A stretch of DNA of 64,000 bases, from contig NZ_OY760059.1 in the NCBI RefSeq assembly GCF_963662885.1, forward strand, positions 1,240,001 through 1,304,000. The letters are read 5' to 3'. Shown here piece after piece: positions 15,761 through 25,153 of the stretch. The stretch comes from an uncultured Pseudodesulfovibrio sp. Lineage in GTDB: Bacteria; Desulfobacterota; Desulfovibrionia; Desulfovibrionales; Desulfovibrionaceae. A program made the position numbers and the translations under genes. Numbering within the stretch: position 1 is the first letter of the stretch; the number at the start of each line of letters is the position of its first letter. A model generated the notes under the pieces. The model was not told where the DNA came from. It made no database searches and saw only the letters and a list, made by a program, of their open reading frames with translations.

Positions 15761-16579
15761 ATGCCGTTGTTCACTATCGATGAGACCCGCTGCAAGCGGG
15801 ACGGACTGTGCGCCGCCGATTGCCCGGCCGGGTGCATCGTTTTTGAAAAGGGCGGACTGCCCGAACCCCATGACAAGAAACAGGCCTACTGTCTCGATTG
15901 CGGCCATTGCATGGCCGTCTGCCCGGCGGATGCGATTCGGCTGTCGTGTTTCTCCGATGCGGGAGAACCCGTGGACCGCTCCCTGAACATATCCTTTGAT
16001 CAGGCCGAACAATTTCTCAAGGCCAGACGGTCGGTACGCGCCTTCCGCGACGCGCCGGTGGAACGCGACCTGCTCGATCGGATTCTGGTCGCGGCCGAGT
16101 ACAGCCCGTCAGGCCATAACGCCAGACCCATTCGTTGGGTTGTGGCCGATGGGCGCGCCAAGGTTGCCGGAGTGGCCGGGGCCGTTGCCGAGTGGATGCG
16201 CGCAGAATCCGAGGACGAGTCGAATCTGGCCCGAGCCCTGCATCTGCCCGGTATTGTCCGCGCATGGGACAACGGCACGGACATGATCTGCCGCAACGCT
16301 CCCGCCCTGGCCGTGGCCGTGGGGCCGAAGCAGGGCATCACCCCACGTGAGGACGGGGTCATCGCCACGGCCTATTTGGAGCTGGCCGCCACGGCTGCCG
16401 GGCTCGGAGCGTGCTGGTGCGGCTATCTGATGGCCGCCGCCGCGCACGCCGCGGGAGTGCGGGAATTCCTTGGACTGAAAGACACCGAGGCCGTCTATGG
16501 GGCGTTGATGCTCGGCCACTCGGCGCGGCGCTATCCGGCCATCCCTCCGCGTCCGGCCCCCGAGGTGGACTGGCTGTGA
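15761..16579 (+). CDS. Two-[4Fe-4S] ferredoxin-nitroreductase fusion
   Basis: A 272-residue FMN flavoprotein. The N-terminus is a bacterial-type ferredoxin with cysteines 11, 17, 21, 25 and 44, 47, 50, 54. This is fused to a nitroreductase domain starting near residue 87 (RRSVRAFRDAPVERDLLDRIL, with EYSPSGHNARP for FMN). Such proteins are common in anaerobes and reduce nitro, quinone or other unsaturated substrates with electrons from ferredoxin; the true substrate is unknown. AGGAG precedes ATG 15761. It is followed 50 bp later by a solute-binding protein gene on the same strand and may be co-transcribed. Confidence 0.88.
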   Translation: MPLFTIDETRCKRDGLCAADCPAGCIVFEKGGLPEPHDKKQAYCLDCGHCMAVCPADAIRLSCFSDAGEPVDRSLNISFDQAEQFLKARRSVRAFRDAPVERDLLDRILVAAEYSPSGHNARPIRWVVADGRAKVAGVAGAVAEWMRAESEDESNLARALHLPGIVRAWDNGTDMICRNAPALAVAVGPKQGITPREDGVIATAYLELAATAAGLGACWCGYLMAAAAHAAGVREFLGLKDTEAVYGALMLGHSARRYPAIPPRPAPEVDWL

Positions 16580-16629
16580 CCGGCGGTCCCCGGCTGGACT
16601 CCACGCTGGAGTCAATGTAAGGACCCGGT

Positions 16630-17418
16630 ATGATGTGTAGATTGCGCCCCCTGATCATGGCGGCGGCATTGGCCGTTCTGCTGTTGACCGCGACTGTGGC
16701 CCAGGCGCGCGAGGTCCGGGTCGGCGTTGGATTCGCTATCGCACCCTATGCCCTCAGGGAGCAGGATGCCGGACTTGAGGTGGACCTTATCCGGGCGGCG
16801 TTTCGTGCCGCTGGAATGGACGCGAAGTTCGTCTATCTGCCTAACCTGCGCCTGCCCCTGGCTCTGGCCGAGGGGGAAGTCGACTGCCTGGCCACCAGCG
16901 TGGGGTACGACATGGCCGAGCGCACAGGCCGCCCGGTCTTCTATTCCGCCCCGACCGTGACGTTCCAAAACTATGCCGTGACCCTGGCCAAACGGGATCT
17001 GCAAATCAACTCCATCGCCGATCTCTCGGGCTACGTAGTCCTCGGGTTCCAGGACGCGGCCAACTATCTCGGTCCTGCGTTCGCGGCCGTGGCCAATGGC
17101 AACGACCTGTGCAGCGAACTGTCCGACCAGTCCCTGCAGGTGCGCATGCTCTTCTCCGGGCGGGTGGACGTGGTCATTTCCGAGCGGCGCGTATTTCTCT
17201 ACTGGCGCAACCGGCTCAAGGCGTCCCCGGCAGGCCGGGCAGTGGATCTGGATCAGTACATAACCTTTCATTCGATCTTTCCGCCCCAGCAACGGCAGGT
17301 GGTCTTTGCCCGAAAGCCCTTGTGCGACAAGTTCGACAACGGCCTGACCGCCATCCGCAGGAGCGGCAGCTTCGACCGGATCGTCAGGGCCTACGATCGG
17401 GCGGAATTCATTAAATAA
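16630..17418 (+). CDS. Periplasmic solute-binding protein, family 3-like
   Basis: A 262-residue exported protein with signal peptide (MAAALAVLLLTATVAQA). The mature part starts REVRVGVGFAIAPYAL and has the two-lobe layout of amino-acid-type (family 3) binding proteins, with DVVISERRVFLYWRNRL near the hinge. No permease or ATPase gene is adjacent, so the ligand and purpose (transport or sensing) are open. Orphan family 3 proteins of this sort are frequent in Desulfovibrio. Confidence 0.78.
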   Translation: MMCRLRPLIMAAALAVLLLTATVAQAREVRVGVGFAIAPYALREQDAGLEVDLIRAAFRAAGMDAKFVYLPNLRLPLALAEGEVDCLATSVGYDMAERTGRPVFYSAPTVTFQNYAVTLAKRDLQINSIADLSGYVVLGFQDAANYLGPAFAAVANGNDLCSELSDQSLQVRMLFSGRVDVVISERRVFLYWRNRLKASPAGRAVDLDQYITFHSIFPPQQRQVVFARKPLCDKFDNGLTAIRRSGSFDRIVRAYDRAEFIK

Positions 17419-17463
17419 CCAGTAAACCGGGCGCATGAGCCCGATGGATAGACGGAGTGCGGC

Positions 17464-19878
17464 ATGGCTGACGCCCATTATGCCTTTGGTTCGGTTCAGG
17501 TGGAGATCAATTTCGAGGCCATTGACGCGCTTTTCGGTCAGGCCCGAGATCAGGGGCGTGATTCCCTGTTCGAGTACGAGGTCTACGACCTGCTCAAGGC
17601 CTCGGGCGCGGAGACGCCGCCTCGGTGCGTGCTCCTGCCTCGTTCGGGCCGGTTCACGGACGAACAGCTCTCTGTCCTGCCGGGCGACAAGGTCGTGCTC
17701 AAGATCGTCTCCCCGTCCATCGTGCACAAGACCGAGGCGGGCGGGGTGCGCGTGGTCGAAAACCGGCCGGACGCCATCCGTTCCGCCGTGCGCCGCATGC
17801 TCTACGAAGTCCCGGAAAACTTCGGGGCGGCCCTGGAGCGCGATCCCGGTTCCGCGCCCGTCCCTTACCGGGGGCTTGCCGGAGAGTCCCTGGCCTCGGC
17901 GGTGTCCCGCGACCTGCGCGGGGTGCTCATGGTCCAGTTCATGGAGCCGGACTCTACCGCGTTCGGCAACGAGCTGCTGGTCGGCATTCGCCGGACCCGC
18001 GAATTCGGCATGGTGATCACGGCCGGGCTCGGGGGTACCGATACCGAACTCTACGCCCAGCGTTTTCGCAAGGGCCAGGCCCTGACCATAGCCTCCACGA
18101 CCCTGACGGACGGAGGGCGTTTCTTCGAGCTGTTCCGCAAGACCCTGTCCTACCGCAAGCTGGCCGGGTTGACCCGCGGGCAACGGCGGATCGTGACCGA
18201 CGAACAGCTCATCGAGTGCTTCTCCTCGTTCATTGACATGGCCAACCACTACTCTCCAGACAATCCGGACGCGCCTTTCTACATCGAGGAATTGGAGATC
18301 AACCCGTTCGCCTACGCCGACTACCTGATGGTCCCCCTGGACGGATTGTGCCGTTTTTCGGCCCCGGATTCAGTACGTGCGCCGCGTCCCGTGGAGCGTA
18401 TCGCCAAGCTGCTCAAGCCGTCGTCCATCGGCATCATCGGTGTCTCGGCCTCGCGCATGAATTTTGGCCGGATCATCCTCAAGAACGTGCTTGAAGCCGG
18501 TTTCAAGGCGGAAAACGTCCGTCTGCTCAAGCCGGGCGAGACCGAGATCGACGGCGTTACCTGCGTACCCGACCTGAAGTCCCTGGACCGGCGGCTCGAT
18601 CTGTTGGTGGTGGCCGTCAATGCCAAGCAGGTTCCGGCCCTGGTGGACGAACTGGTGGAGCTGGACTGCGCCGAATCGGTCATGCTCATTCCCGGCGGCA
18701 TGGGTGAGACCGAGGAGAGCCGCGAGCGCGCGGCGGGCGTGATCGCCCGCATCGACGAGGCGCACGGCCGGGGCGCGGGGCCGGTCTTCCTGGGAGGCAA
18801 CTGCATGGGCGTGGTCTCCCGGCCCGGCAACTACGATACCTGGTTCATCCCGGAAGAGAAGCTGCCCGCTCTGGCCCCGGGCGACCATCACCGGGCGGCC
18901 TTCATTTCCCAGTCGGGCGCATTCATGCTCACCCGGCTCTCCCAGTGCCCCTTCCTGAATCCGGCCTACATGGTCTCCATGGGTAACCAGACGGACCTGA
19001 CGCTGGGCGACATGGTCTCGCACTTCGCGGAGGCCGACGACGTGGACGTCATCGCCGTGTACGCCGAAGGGTTCAACGACATGGACGGGCTGAATTTCTG
19101 CCGGGCCGTTCGCCGGGCCGTGCTGGCGGGCAAGGACGTGGTCTTCTACAAGGCGGGCCGCACCCCGGAGGGCAAGTCCGCCACCAGCGGACACACGGCT
19201 TCACTGGCTGGAGACTATGCGGTCTGCGAGTCCTGCGTGCGCCAGGCCGGGGCCATCGTGGCCCATTCCTTCACCCAGTTCGAGAACCTGTTCATGCTGG
19301 CCGAGCGGTTGAACGGCAAGACCATCGGCGGCAACCGCCTGGGCGCCGTTTCCGGTGCGGGCTTCGAGGCCGTGGGCATGGCCGATTCCATCCAGACCGA
19401 CGACTATTCCATGGTCCTGGCCCCGCTGGCGGATAAAACCCGCGAATTGCTGACCGCGCTGGTCGCCGCCAATCGGCTGTCCGGGCTGGTCACGGTGACC
19501 AATCCCCTGGACATCACCCCGGCGGCGGACGATCAGGTCCATGCCGAGGCCGTGCGGATTCTGGCCACGGACCCGGGCGTGGATGCGGTGGTGGTCGGGC
19601 TGGACCCCTTGTCGCCGGTCATGCGTACTCTGGCCGACCCGGACACGCCGCTGACCATGGACAATGAACGGTCCATCGCCGCGCTGTTGGCCGACCTGCT
19701 CCCCCGGCTCGACACCCCGGTCATCGGAGTGGTCGATGGCGGCCGCCAATACGATCCCCTGGTGGACCGCCTCAAGGAAGTCGGCCTGTGCACCTTCCGC
19801 ACCTCGGACCAGGCCGTGGCCGCCCTGGCCCAGTACATGGAAGGGCGGCTCAACGCGGCGCGCATCCGCGGACGCTGA
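17464..19878 (+). CDS. Acetate/acyl-CoA ligase (ADP-forming)-like fusion, ATP-grasp then CoA-binding
   Basis: An 804-residue protein. Residues 1-300 form an ATP-grasp (beta-subunit-like) domain with VVLKIVSPSIVHKTEAGGV and EELEINPFAY. Residues about 315-430 are a CoA-binding Rossmann domain (KLLKPSSIGIIGVSAS). The rest is succinyl-CoA-ligase-alpha-like, with the probable phospho-histidine in SGHTASLAGD. Enzymes of this family interconvert acyl-CoA, ADP and phosphate with acid, CoA and ATP. The beta-then-alpha order is the reverse of many bacterial acetate-CoA ligase/Pat proteins, and there is no acetyltransferase domain. It lies 45 bp after the binding-protein gene. Substrate is not determined. 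Confidence 0.75.
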   Translation: MADAHYAFGSVQVEINFEAIDALFGQARDQGRDSLFEYEVYDLLKASGAETPPRCVLLPRSGRFTDEQLSVLPGDKVVLKIVSPSIVHKTEAGGVRVVENRPDAIRSAVRRMLYEVPENFGAALERDPGSAPVPYRGLAGESLASAVSRDLRGVLMVQFMEPDSTAFGNELLVGIRRTREFGMVITAGLGGTDTELYAQRFRKGQALTIASTTLTDGGRFFELFRKTLSYRKLAGLTRGQRRIVTDEQLIECFSSFIDMANHYSPDNPDAPFYIEELEINPFAYADYLMVPLDGLCRFSAPDSVRAPRPVERIAKLLKPSSIGIIGVSASRMNFGRIILKNVLEAGFKAENVRLLKPGETEIDGVTCVPDLKSLDRRLDLLVVAVNAKQVPALVDELVELDCAESVMLIPGGMGETEESRERAAGVIARIDEAHGRGAGPVFLGGNCMGVVSRPGNYDTWFIPEEKLPALAPGDHHRAAFISQSGAFMLTRLSQCPFLNPAYMVSMGNQTDLTLGDMVSHFAEADDVDVIAVYAEGFNDMDGLNFCRAVRRAVLAGKDVVFYKAGRTPEGKSATSGHTASLAGDYAVCESCVRQAGAIVAHSFTQFENLFMLAERLNGKTIGGNRLGAVSGAGFEAVGMADSIQTDDYSMVLAPLADKTRELLTALVAANRLSGLVTVTNPLDITPAADDQVHAEAVRILATDPGVDAVVVGLDPLSPVMRTLADPDTPLTMDNERSIAALLADLLPRLDTPVIGVVDGGRQYDPLVDRLKEVGLCTFRTSDQAVAALAQYMEGRLNAARIRGR

Positions 19879-19883
19879 GTCCG

Positions 19884-19907
19884 GGGCGGATCACTTCCGC
19901 CCAGTTT
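19884..19907 (+). terminator. Hairpin after the acyl-CoA ligase gene
   Basis: Seven-bp GC arms 19884-19890 and 19896-19902, followed by AGTTTA on the plus strand. A modest terminator candidate. Confidence 0.55.
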
Positions 19908-19999
19908 ATAATATAAATAACCGCCATATCCTCCTAATCTTCTATAGATGAAAGGAGTTCGCTTTCCTGTGGGTCAAACTGACGTTTGTGGAGGGTCCA

Positions 20000-22042
20000 A
20001 TGAAATTGGCGGATGTCCCCATCGGGATGAAAATTATTGGCGGCTTTCTGATTGTCGTGGTGCTTTTCCTGGGAGTCGGCGTTTACGTCAAGGTGGCGCA
20101 GGACGATATGGTCGCGTCCAGCCATATCGTCGATGCCGCTCTGGAGATGCGGTACTCGGTACGCTCGGATATGCAGATGGTCATGGAGTTCCTCGACGCC
20201 CCGGACGTGAAGGTCCTGGACGAGAACTGGGCCGAGCATCAAAAGGTCTCGGGCGATTTCGAATTTTTTGCCGGGGGTATTCTGCAGGGGACGTCCACTG
20301 AACGGGCTGAGATCAGGGCCGCCAGGAATCCTTTCATCCGTGAAAAGACCGCTCAGGTCAGAACTCTGCACACGGAACAATTCATCCAGGGCATACGGAA
20401 GGCCTATGACCTCAAGCGGTCCACCTTCGGCGTTCTGGAGCGGCGGGCTTCGGCCATGAAGAAGATGGAAGAGGCTCACAATACGGTGACCGCCGCGCTT
20501 GAAAACTTCGAAAAGGGCGTGGACGAACTCGTCGATAGACGGATTGTGGACGGAGCCGACGCCTTCGACATCCTTTCGCGGGAGATCTCCTGGGCCGATA
20601 TGGGCATGGAGATCAAGAGCAATATCGGCTTGTCCCGCATTGCCATGGAAGAATTCATCCAGCCGGGGGCAGAGGAGCAGAAATCCGCCCTGGAGAAAAG
20701 GTATGAGGCGACCCTCGCGCAATTCGACCAGTTGGTCGACGCCCTGCTCAATGGCGGCAGCGTGGACGGTCAGATCATCGTCGGCCTCAATGAACCGGGA
20801 CTGACCGAGCAGATAAGGAATTTGAAGCGGGTTCACGAAGAGGTGTTCCGCACTGCGGTCAGCGGGGTCATGTCCACACAATCCGAATACGACCAGCTTC
20901 TCAAGGAGGTCGACCTCACGGACTCTCAGGTCGATGAGGTGGGACAGACCCTGATGAACACCCTGGAGGACATCGCGCATGAGGCCGACGGCGACATGAA
21001 GGCCGATTCGATCCACTCGGAGTTGGCGGTATTTTTCGGCGTGGGCGTCTCCATGGTCCTGGCGATGCTGATAGGCTGGCTGCTGGCCAGGATGATCACC
21101 CGCCCGGTGTTTCAAGCTCTGGAAGCGGCCACGGCCATGGCCGGGGGCGACCTTGGCCGGGAAGTGCCCTTGACCGGAAAGGACGAAATCGGGCGTATGC
21201 TCGCGGCCATGAAGGATATGACCATTCGTCTGCGTGAAGTCGTCTTTGGGGTCAATGGGGCGGTTCAGAACGTGGCTACGGGCAGCGAAGAGCTTTCCGC
21301 CACGGCGGAAACCCTGTCTCAGGGCGCCACCGAGCAGGCGGCCAGCGCGGAGGAGTTGGCCTCGTCCATCTCGGAACTCACCGGGTCCATCGCCCGCAAC
21401 GCGGGCAACAGTCGCGAGACTGCGGAGATCGCCGCCGAGGTGGCCGGAAAGGCGTCCCGAAGCGGAGAATCCGTGACCCACGCGGTGGGAGCCATGAAGG
21501 AGATTGCCGAGCGTATTTCGATTATCGAGGAGATCGCGCGGCAGACCAATCTGCTGGCCCTCAACGCGGCCATCGAGGCGGCACGGGCCGGGGAGCACGG
21601 CAAGGGGTTTGCCGTGGTCGCCGCCGAGGTCCGCCAACTGGCCGAGCGCAGCGGGCGAGCCGCCGGTGAGATCAGCCAACTCTCGGAGTCCACGGTGAAG
21701 TCTTCGGACGAGGCTGTCCACATGCTGGAAGAGCTTGTCCCGGAGATCGAGAAAACCTCGGAACTGATGTCCCAGATCCGTGCCGCCTGTGAGGAACAGA
21801 ATCTGGTCATCCAGCAGATCGGCACGGCCGTGAACCAGGTCTCCGACGCAACCCAGGGCAACGCGTCGGCTGCCGAACAGGTGGCCGCCACTTCGGAGGA
21901 ACTCGCCGGACAGGGAGAGAGCCTCCAGCAGATGATGGAGTTCTTCGACTGCGGGGATGCCCGGGACGATGCGGGGGGTATCGTGCGTCCTGCGCTACCC
22001 GGAGGCGAAGATGAGCAGGATGACGGACTCGAGCGGTATTGA
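20000..22042 (+). CDS. Methyl-accepting chemotaxis protein
   Basis: A 680-residue chemoreceptor. Membrane helices at about 11-33 and 342-364 enclose a 300-residue, mostly helical periplasmic domain, long enough for a double four-helix (HBM-like) fold. HAMP follows, then a long coiled coil with the conserved signalling tip RQTNLLALNAAIEAARAGEHG. No C-terminal CheR-docking pentapeptide is obvious. ATG 20000 has GGAGG 5 nt upstream and begins MKLADVPIGMKIIGG; an upstream in-frame GTG is less likely. It is monocistronic with a strong bidirectional terminator. The ligand is unknown. Confidence 0.9.
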   Translation: MKLADVPIGMKIIGGFLIVVVLFLGVGVYVKVAQDDMVASSHIVDAALEMRYSVRSDMQMVMEFLDAPDVKVLDENWAEHQKVSGDFEFFAGGILQGTSTERAEIRAARNPFIREKTAQVRTLHTEQFIQGIRKAYDLKRSTFGVLERRASAMKKMEEAHNTVTAALENFEKGVDELVDRRIVDGADAFDILSREISWADMGMEIKSNIGLSRIAMEEFIQPGAEEQKSALEKRYEATLAQFDQLVDALLNGGSVDGQIIVGLNEPGLTEQIRNLKRVHEEVFRTAVSGVMSTQSEYDQLLKEVDLTDSQVDEVGQTLMNTLEDIAHEADGDMKADSIHSELAVFFGVGVSMVLAMLIGWLLARMITRPVFQALEAATAMAGGDLGREVPLTGKDEIGRMLAAMKDMTIRLREVVFGVNGAVQNVATGSEELSATAETLSQGATEQAASAEELASSISELTGSIARNAGNSRETAEIAAEVAGKASRSGESVTHAVGAMKEIAERISIIEEIARQTNLLALNAAIEAARAGEHGKGFAVVAAEVRQLAERSGRAAGEISQLSESTVKSSDEAVHMLEELVPEIEKTSELMSQIRAACEEQNLVIQQIGTAVNQVSDATQGNASAAEQVAATSEELAGQGESLQQMMEFFDCGDARDDAGGIVRPALPGGEDEQDDGLERY

Positions 22043-22056
22043 ACCGAATCCTGCGC

Positions 22057-22103
22057 CACACGAAAAAAGGGGCCGGACACTGTCCGGCCCCTTTTTTCGT
22101 GTG
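22057..22103. terminator. Bidirectional terminator between the chemoreceptor and dctM
   Basis: A near-perfect 47-nt palindrome with 23-bp arms (22057-22079 and 22081-22103). GC core GGGGCCGG is flanked by A6/T6, giving a U-tract in both directions for the convergent genes. Confidence 0.95.
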
Positions 22104-22114
22104 CACGTCTCGCG

Positions 22115-23428
22115 TCAATACATCAGTCCGGGCAGGAACAGGATGATCTGCGGGAAGATGAAGAGCAGGGCGATGCCGATGACGATGGAGAGCATGAACG
22201 GCAGGATGCCCTTGAACACGTCCTCGAGCGTCACGTCCGGGGCGATCTTCCGGCACATGCCGTAGACCACGTAGACGTTGATGCCCACAGGCGGGGTGAT
22301 GACCCCCATCTCGGTGACCAGGACGATGATGATGCCGAACCAGATGGGGTCGAAACCCATGCCGGTGACCACGGGGTAGAAGACCGGGATGGTCAGCATG
22401 ATCAGGGCCAGCGAATCCATGAAGCAGCCGCCGATGAAGTAGATCAGAATGATCGTGCCCATGATGGCGAACGGCGGCATGTCAAAGGCGGACACCCAGT
22501 TGGCGATGTCGAACGGGATGCGGGTCACGGCCAGGAATTTGCCGAACACGACCGCGCCCGCGATGAGCACCAACACCATGCAGGAGGTCCGCAGGGTTTC
22601 ATAGAGCGAATTGACGAAGGCCTGCCAGGTCAGTTGTCGCTTGACCAGGGCCAGGGCGAGCACGCCGATAACTCCGATGCTTGCCGCTTCCGTGGGGGTG
22701 AACCAGCCCCAGAACAGGCCGCCGATGACCAGAGCGAAGATCAGCAGGGTGTCGATGAGGTTGGCCATGGACCGGAATTTCTCGGCCCAGGTGTAGGTGT
22801 CGCCTTTGGGGCCGAGCGCCGGATTGATCTTGCACTGGAGATAAATGCCGACGATGAACAGGAAGGTCAGCAGAACGGCCGGGAGGATGCCGGACACGAA
22901 GAGCGCGCCGATGGATTGCTCGGTCAGCACGCCGTAGATGATCAGAACCACCGAGGGTGGCATGATCATGCCCAGGCCTCCGCCCGAGGCCACCGATGCG
23001 GCGGCCAGGGAGTTGGCGTAGCCGTATCGCTTCATCTCCGGGATGCCGACGGTGGACATGGTCGCGGCCGTGGCCGGGCTGGACCCGCAGACCGCGCCGA
23101 ACGCGGTGCAGGCCGAGACCGTGGCCATGGCAAGTCCACCCCGGGTGTTGCCCAGGAAACGGTAGGCGGTCTGGTAGAGCCGCCTGGAAATGCCGCAGTT
23201 GAAGGCGATCTGGCCCATGAGGATGAACAGCGGGATGGTCGAAAGCTCGTAGGAGGCGAACGCGTCGTAGACGTTGCGGCTCATCAGGTTGAGCCCGCCC
23301 CGCCAGGAGGTCAGCAGCGAGAAGCCGATGAAGCCCACGAGCATCATGACGAAGGCCACGGGCATCCTGGTCATGAACAGGAAGACCATGATGCAGATGC
23401 CGATGATTCCGGCAGTGGTCGGATCCAT
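22115..23428 (-). CDS. dctM: TRAP transporter large permease (DctM)
   Basis: A 437-residue polytopic inner-membrane protein with 11-12 hydrophobic segments. It has typical DctM stretches such as GISRRLYQTAYRFLGNTRGGLAMATV and ACTAFGAVCGSSPATAATM. Together with DctQ and the DctP binding protein it should import an organic acid using the sodium or proton gradient. Two nt separate it from dctQ upstream. It is the last gene of the operon and ends at the shared bidirectional terminator. Confidence 0.93.
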   Translation of the reverse strand: MDPTTAGIIGICIMVFLFMTRMPVAFVMMLVGFIGFSLLTSWRGGLNLMSRNVYDAFASYELSTIPLFILMGQIAFNCGISRRLYQTAYRFLGNTRGGLAMATVSACTAFGAVCGSSPATAATMSTVGIPEMKRYGYANSLAAASVASGGGLGMIMPPSVVLIIYGVLTEQSIGALFVSGILPAVLLTFLFIVGIYLQCKINPALGPKGDTYTWAEKFRSMANLIDTLLIFALVIGGLFWGWFTPTEAASIGVIGVLALALVKRQLTWQAFVNSLYETLRTSCMVLVLIAGAVVFGKFLAVTRIPFDIANWVSAFDMPPFAIMGTIILIYFIGGCFMDSLALIMLTIPVFYPVVTGMGFDPIWFGIIIVLVTEMGVITPPVGINVYVVYGMCRKIAPDVTLEDVFKGILPFMLSIVIGIALLFIFPQIILFLPGLMY

Positions 23429-23430
23429 GG

Positions 23431-23916
23431 CTAGGCCCCCCGCTTCCTGAAAAATTTGACGACGTCCGCCAGCAGGCAGAGGGCGTAGACGAAGAAGCCG
23501 AAGGACAGGACGTAGACCACGTAGTACTCGGGCAGCTCAAGATTCATGGACACTTCGCCGGATTCCGCCAGGGCTCCGGCGTAGAGGAACATGCGCCAGG
23601 TGATGATCGAGACCAGGGCCAGGGTGGCCAGGTTGGTGATCAGCCCCAGGCCTTCGCGAACCCGCCTGGGCAGGCTGCGGACCAGAATCTCCACGCCGAT
23701 GTGGCTCTTCTGGTAGTGGGCGTAGGGCAGGGCGAAGCCCACGGCAACCACGCCGAGAATGGCCACGATCTCCTCGCAGCCGAAGATGGGGGTGTTGAAC
23801 GCCCCGCGCAGGAACACGTCCGCGCCGGTCATCGCCGCCATGCCCACCAGGCAGGCGGCCGCGACGACGCGCATGATCTTTTCCGTTAGTTGGAGCGGCC
23901 CCTTGGCTTCTTCCAT
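23431..23916 (-). CDS. dctQ: TRAP transporter small permease (DctQ)
   Basis: A 161-residue membrane protein with four hydrophobic segments and the family pattern FGCEEIVAILGVVAVGFALPYAHYQKSHIGVE. AAAGGA precedes ATG 23916, which I prefer to the longer frame starting upstream. It lies between dctP and dctM in the order tetR-dctP-dctQ-dctM. Confidence 0.9.
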   Translation of the reverse strand: MEEAKGPLQLTEKIMRVVAAACLVGMAAMTGADVFLRGAFNTPIFGCEEIVAILGVVAVGFALPYAHYQKSHIGVEILVRSLPRRVREGLGLITNLATLALVSIITWRMFLYAGALAESGEVSMNLELPEYYVVYVLSFGFFVYALCLLADVVKFFRKRGA

Positions 23917-23935
23917 TTTCAATCCTTTGCGCAAT

Positions 23936-23964
23936 GACGGGGCGGGAATCGGTCCCGCCCCGTC
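23936..23964 (-). promoter_or_regulatory. Strong intercistronic hairpin between dctP and dctQ
   Basis: Perfect 12-bp GC-rich arms (23936-23947 and 23953-23964) with a 5-nt loop, in the 185-bp gap after dctP. There is no U-tract. Such hairpins often stabilise or partly terminate the message so that the binding protein is made in excess over the permeases. Confidence 0.65.
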
Positions 23965-24101
23965 TGGTAATCGGTTATTTCTCAGAGGACCGGATGCATT
24001 CCGGAATGGCCGCATGGGGCCCGGAAGGAGTCCGTAGTCCCCCCCTTGTCCGAGCCATGCCCGGGCATCTGTCCGCAGAGAAGCTCTTTTTCAGGCCCGG
24101 C

Positions 24102-25109
24102 TTACTGGGCCTTGGTCATCTCGGTCCGGATAAACTCGACCACGGCCTTGCCGTCCACGGCCTTGCCCTCGCCATTGGCATAATCGTCCAGCACAGGCTG
24201 GGCAGCCTGCACCCAACGCTCGGCTTCCGCGGGATCGAGTTCGGTGAAGTCGCCGCCCTTTGAGGTCAGGAACTCCCTGCCCTCGGCGTCCGAGGCATCC
24301 CAGGCCTGGCCGTGCTTGACCGACCATTCCCGGTTGATCTGCTGGATGATCTTCTGGTTCTCCGGCGAAATCTCGTTCCACCGGTCCTTGTTCATGACGA
24401 TGAAGAAGGTGGTGGTGTAACCGACGCACTGGGACTGGGTGCAGTGCTTGACCACCTCGCCGAGCTTCCATCCCTTGTTGGATTCCATGGGGTGGACGGA
24501 GCCGTCGACCACACCCTTTTGCAGGGACTGGTAGGAGGCGGGCATGGGCTGGGCCACCGGGGTGCCGCCAAGCGCCTCGATGAGCTTGGCCGAGTTGCCG
24601 GTGGAGCGGATCTTGAGGCCCTTGAGGTCGGCTAGGGTCTTGACCGGCTTCTCCACGGTGAAGAGCAGGCCGGGACCGTGGGCGTGGAAGTACATGGGCA
24701 CCACATCGTTGAGCTCGGCGGGGGAGAATTTGTCATACACAGCGTTGGCCACGGCCGTTGCCTGGACGCCGTTCTGGTAGCCCATGGGCAGGTCCACGGC
24801 GGCCATGACCGGGAAGCGGCCGCGCGAGTAGGCCAGGGCACTTTGTCCGATGTCGGAGATGCCTTCGACTACGCCGTCATAGCACTGTTTGGCCGGGCTC
24901 AGAGTGCCGCCGGGGTAGAAATCGATCATGACCGCCTTGTTGGTGCGCATCTCCACTTCGTTGCACCACTGCTCAGCCAGTTTCGACTGGATGTGTGTGG
25001 GCGGGAAGAAGCTGGAGTAGGTCAGGCGCACGGATTCGGCGCAGGCCGGGGAAGCCAGGCCTGCGGCGAGCAGGGCCAGGGCCGTCAGGGTCAGCAGGGT
25101 CTTACGCAT
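24102..25109 (-). CDS. dctP: TRAP transporter substrate-binding protein (DctP)
   Basis: A 335-residue periplasmic protein. The signal peptide ends LASPACAES, and the mature part has the DctP-family ESVRLTYSSFFPPTHIQSKLAEQWCNEVEMRTNKAV and the hinge region around GLKIRSTGNSAKLIEALGGTPV. It would capture the substrate for DctQM. The Arg in KIRSTGNS is the usual carboxylate ligand, so an organic acid is likely; the exact ligand is unknown. ATG 25109 gives the clean signal peptide. It lies downstream of a TetR gene. Confidence 0.92.
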   Translation of the reverse strand: MRKTLLTLTALALLAAGLASPACAESVRLTYSSFFPPTHIQSKLAEQWCNEVEMRTNKAVMIDFYPGGTLSPAKQCYDGVVEGISDIGQSALAYSRGRFPVMAAVDLPMGYQNGVQATAVANAVYDKFSPAELNDVVPMYFHAHGPGLLFTVEKPVKTLADLKGLKIRSTGNSAKLIEALGGTPVAQPMPASYQSLQKGVVDGSVHPMESNKGWKLGEVVKHCTQSQCVGYTTTFFIVMNKDRWNEISPENQKIIQQINREWSVKHGQAWDASDAEGREFLTSKGGDFTELDPAEAERWVQAAQPVLDDYANGEGKAVDGKAVVEFIRTEMTKAQ

Positions 25110-25153
25110 GGTGCATCTCGCTTTTTTGAAGAAATGGTATGGTCGAAGCGGGA

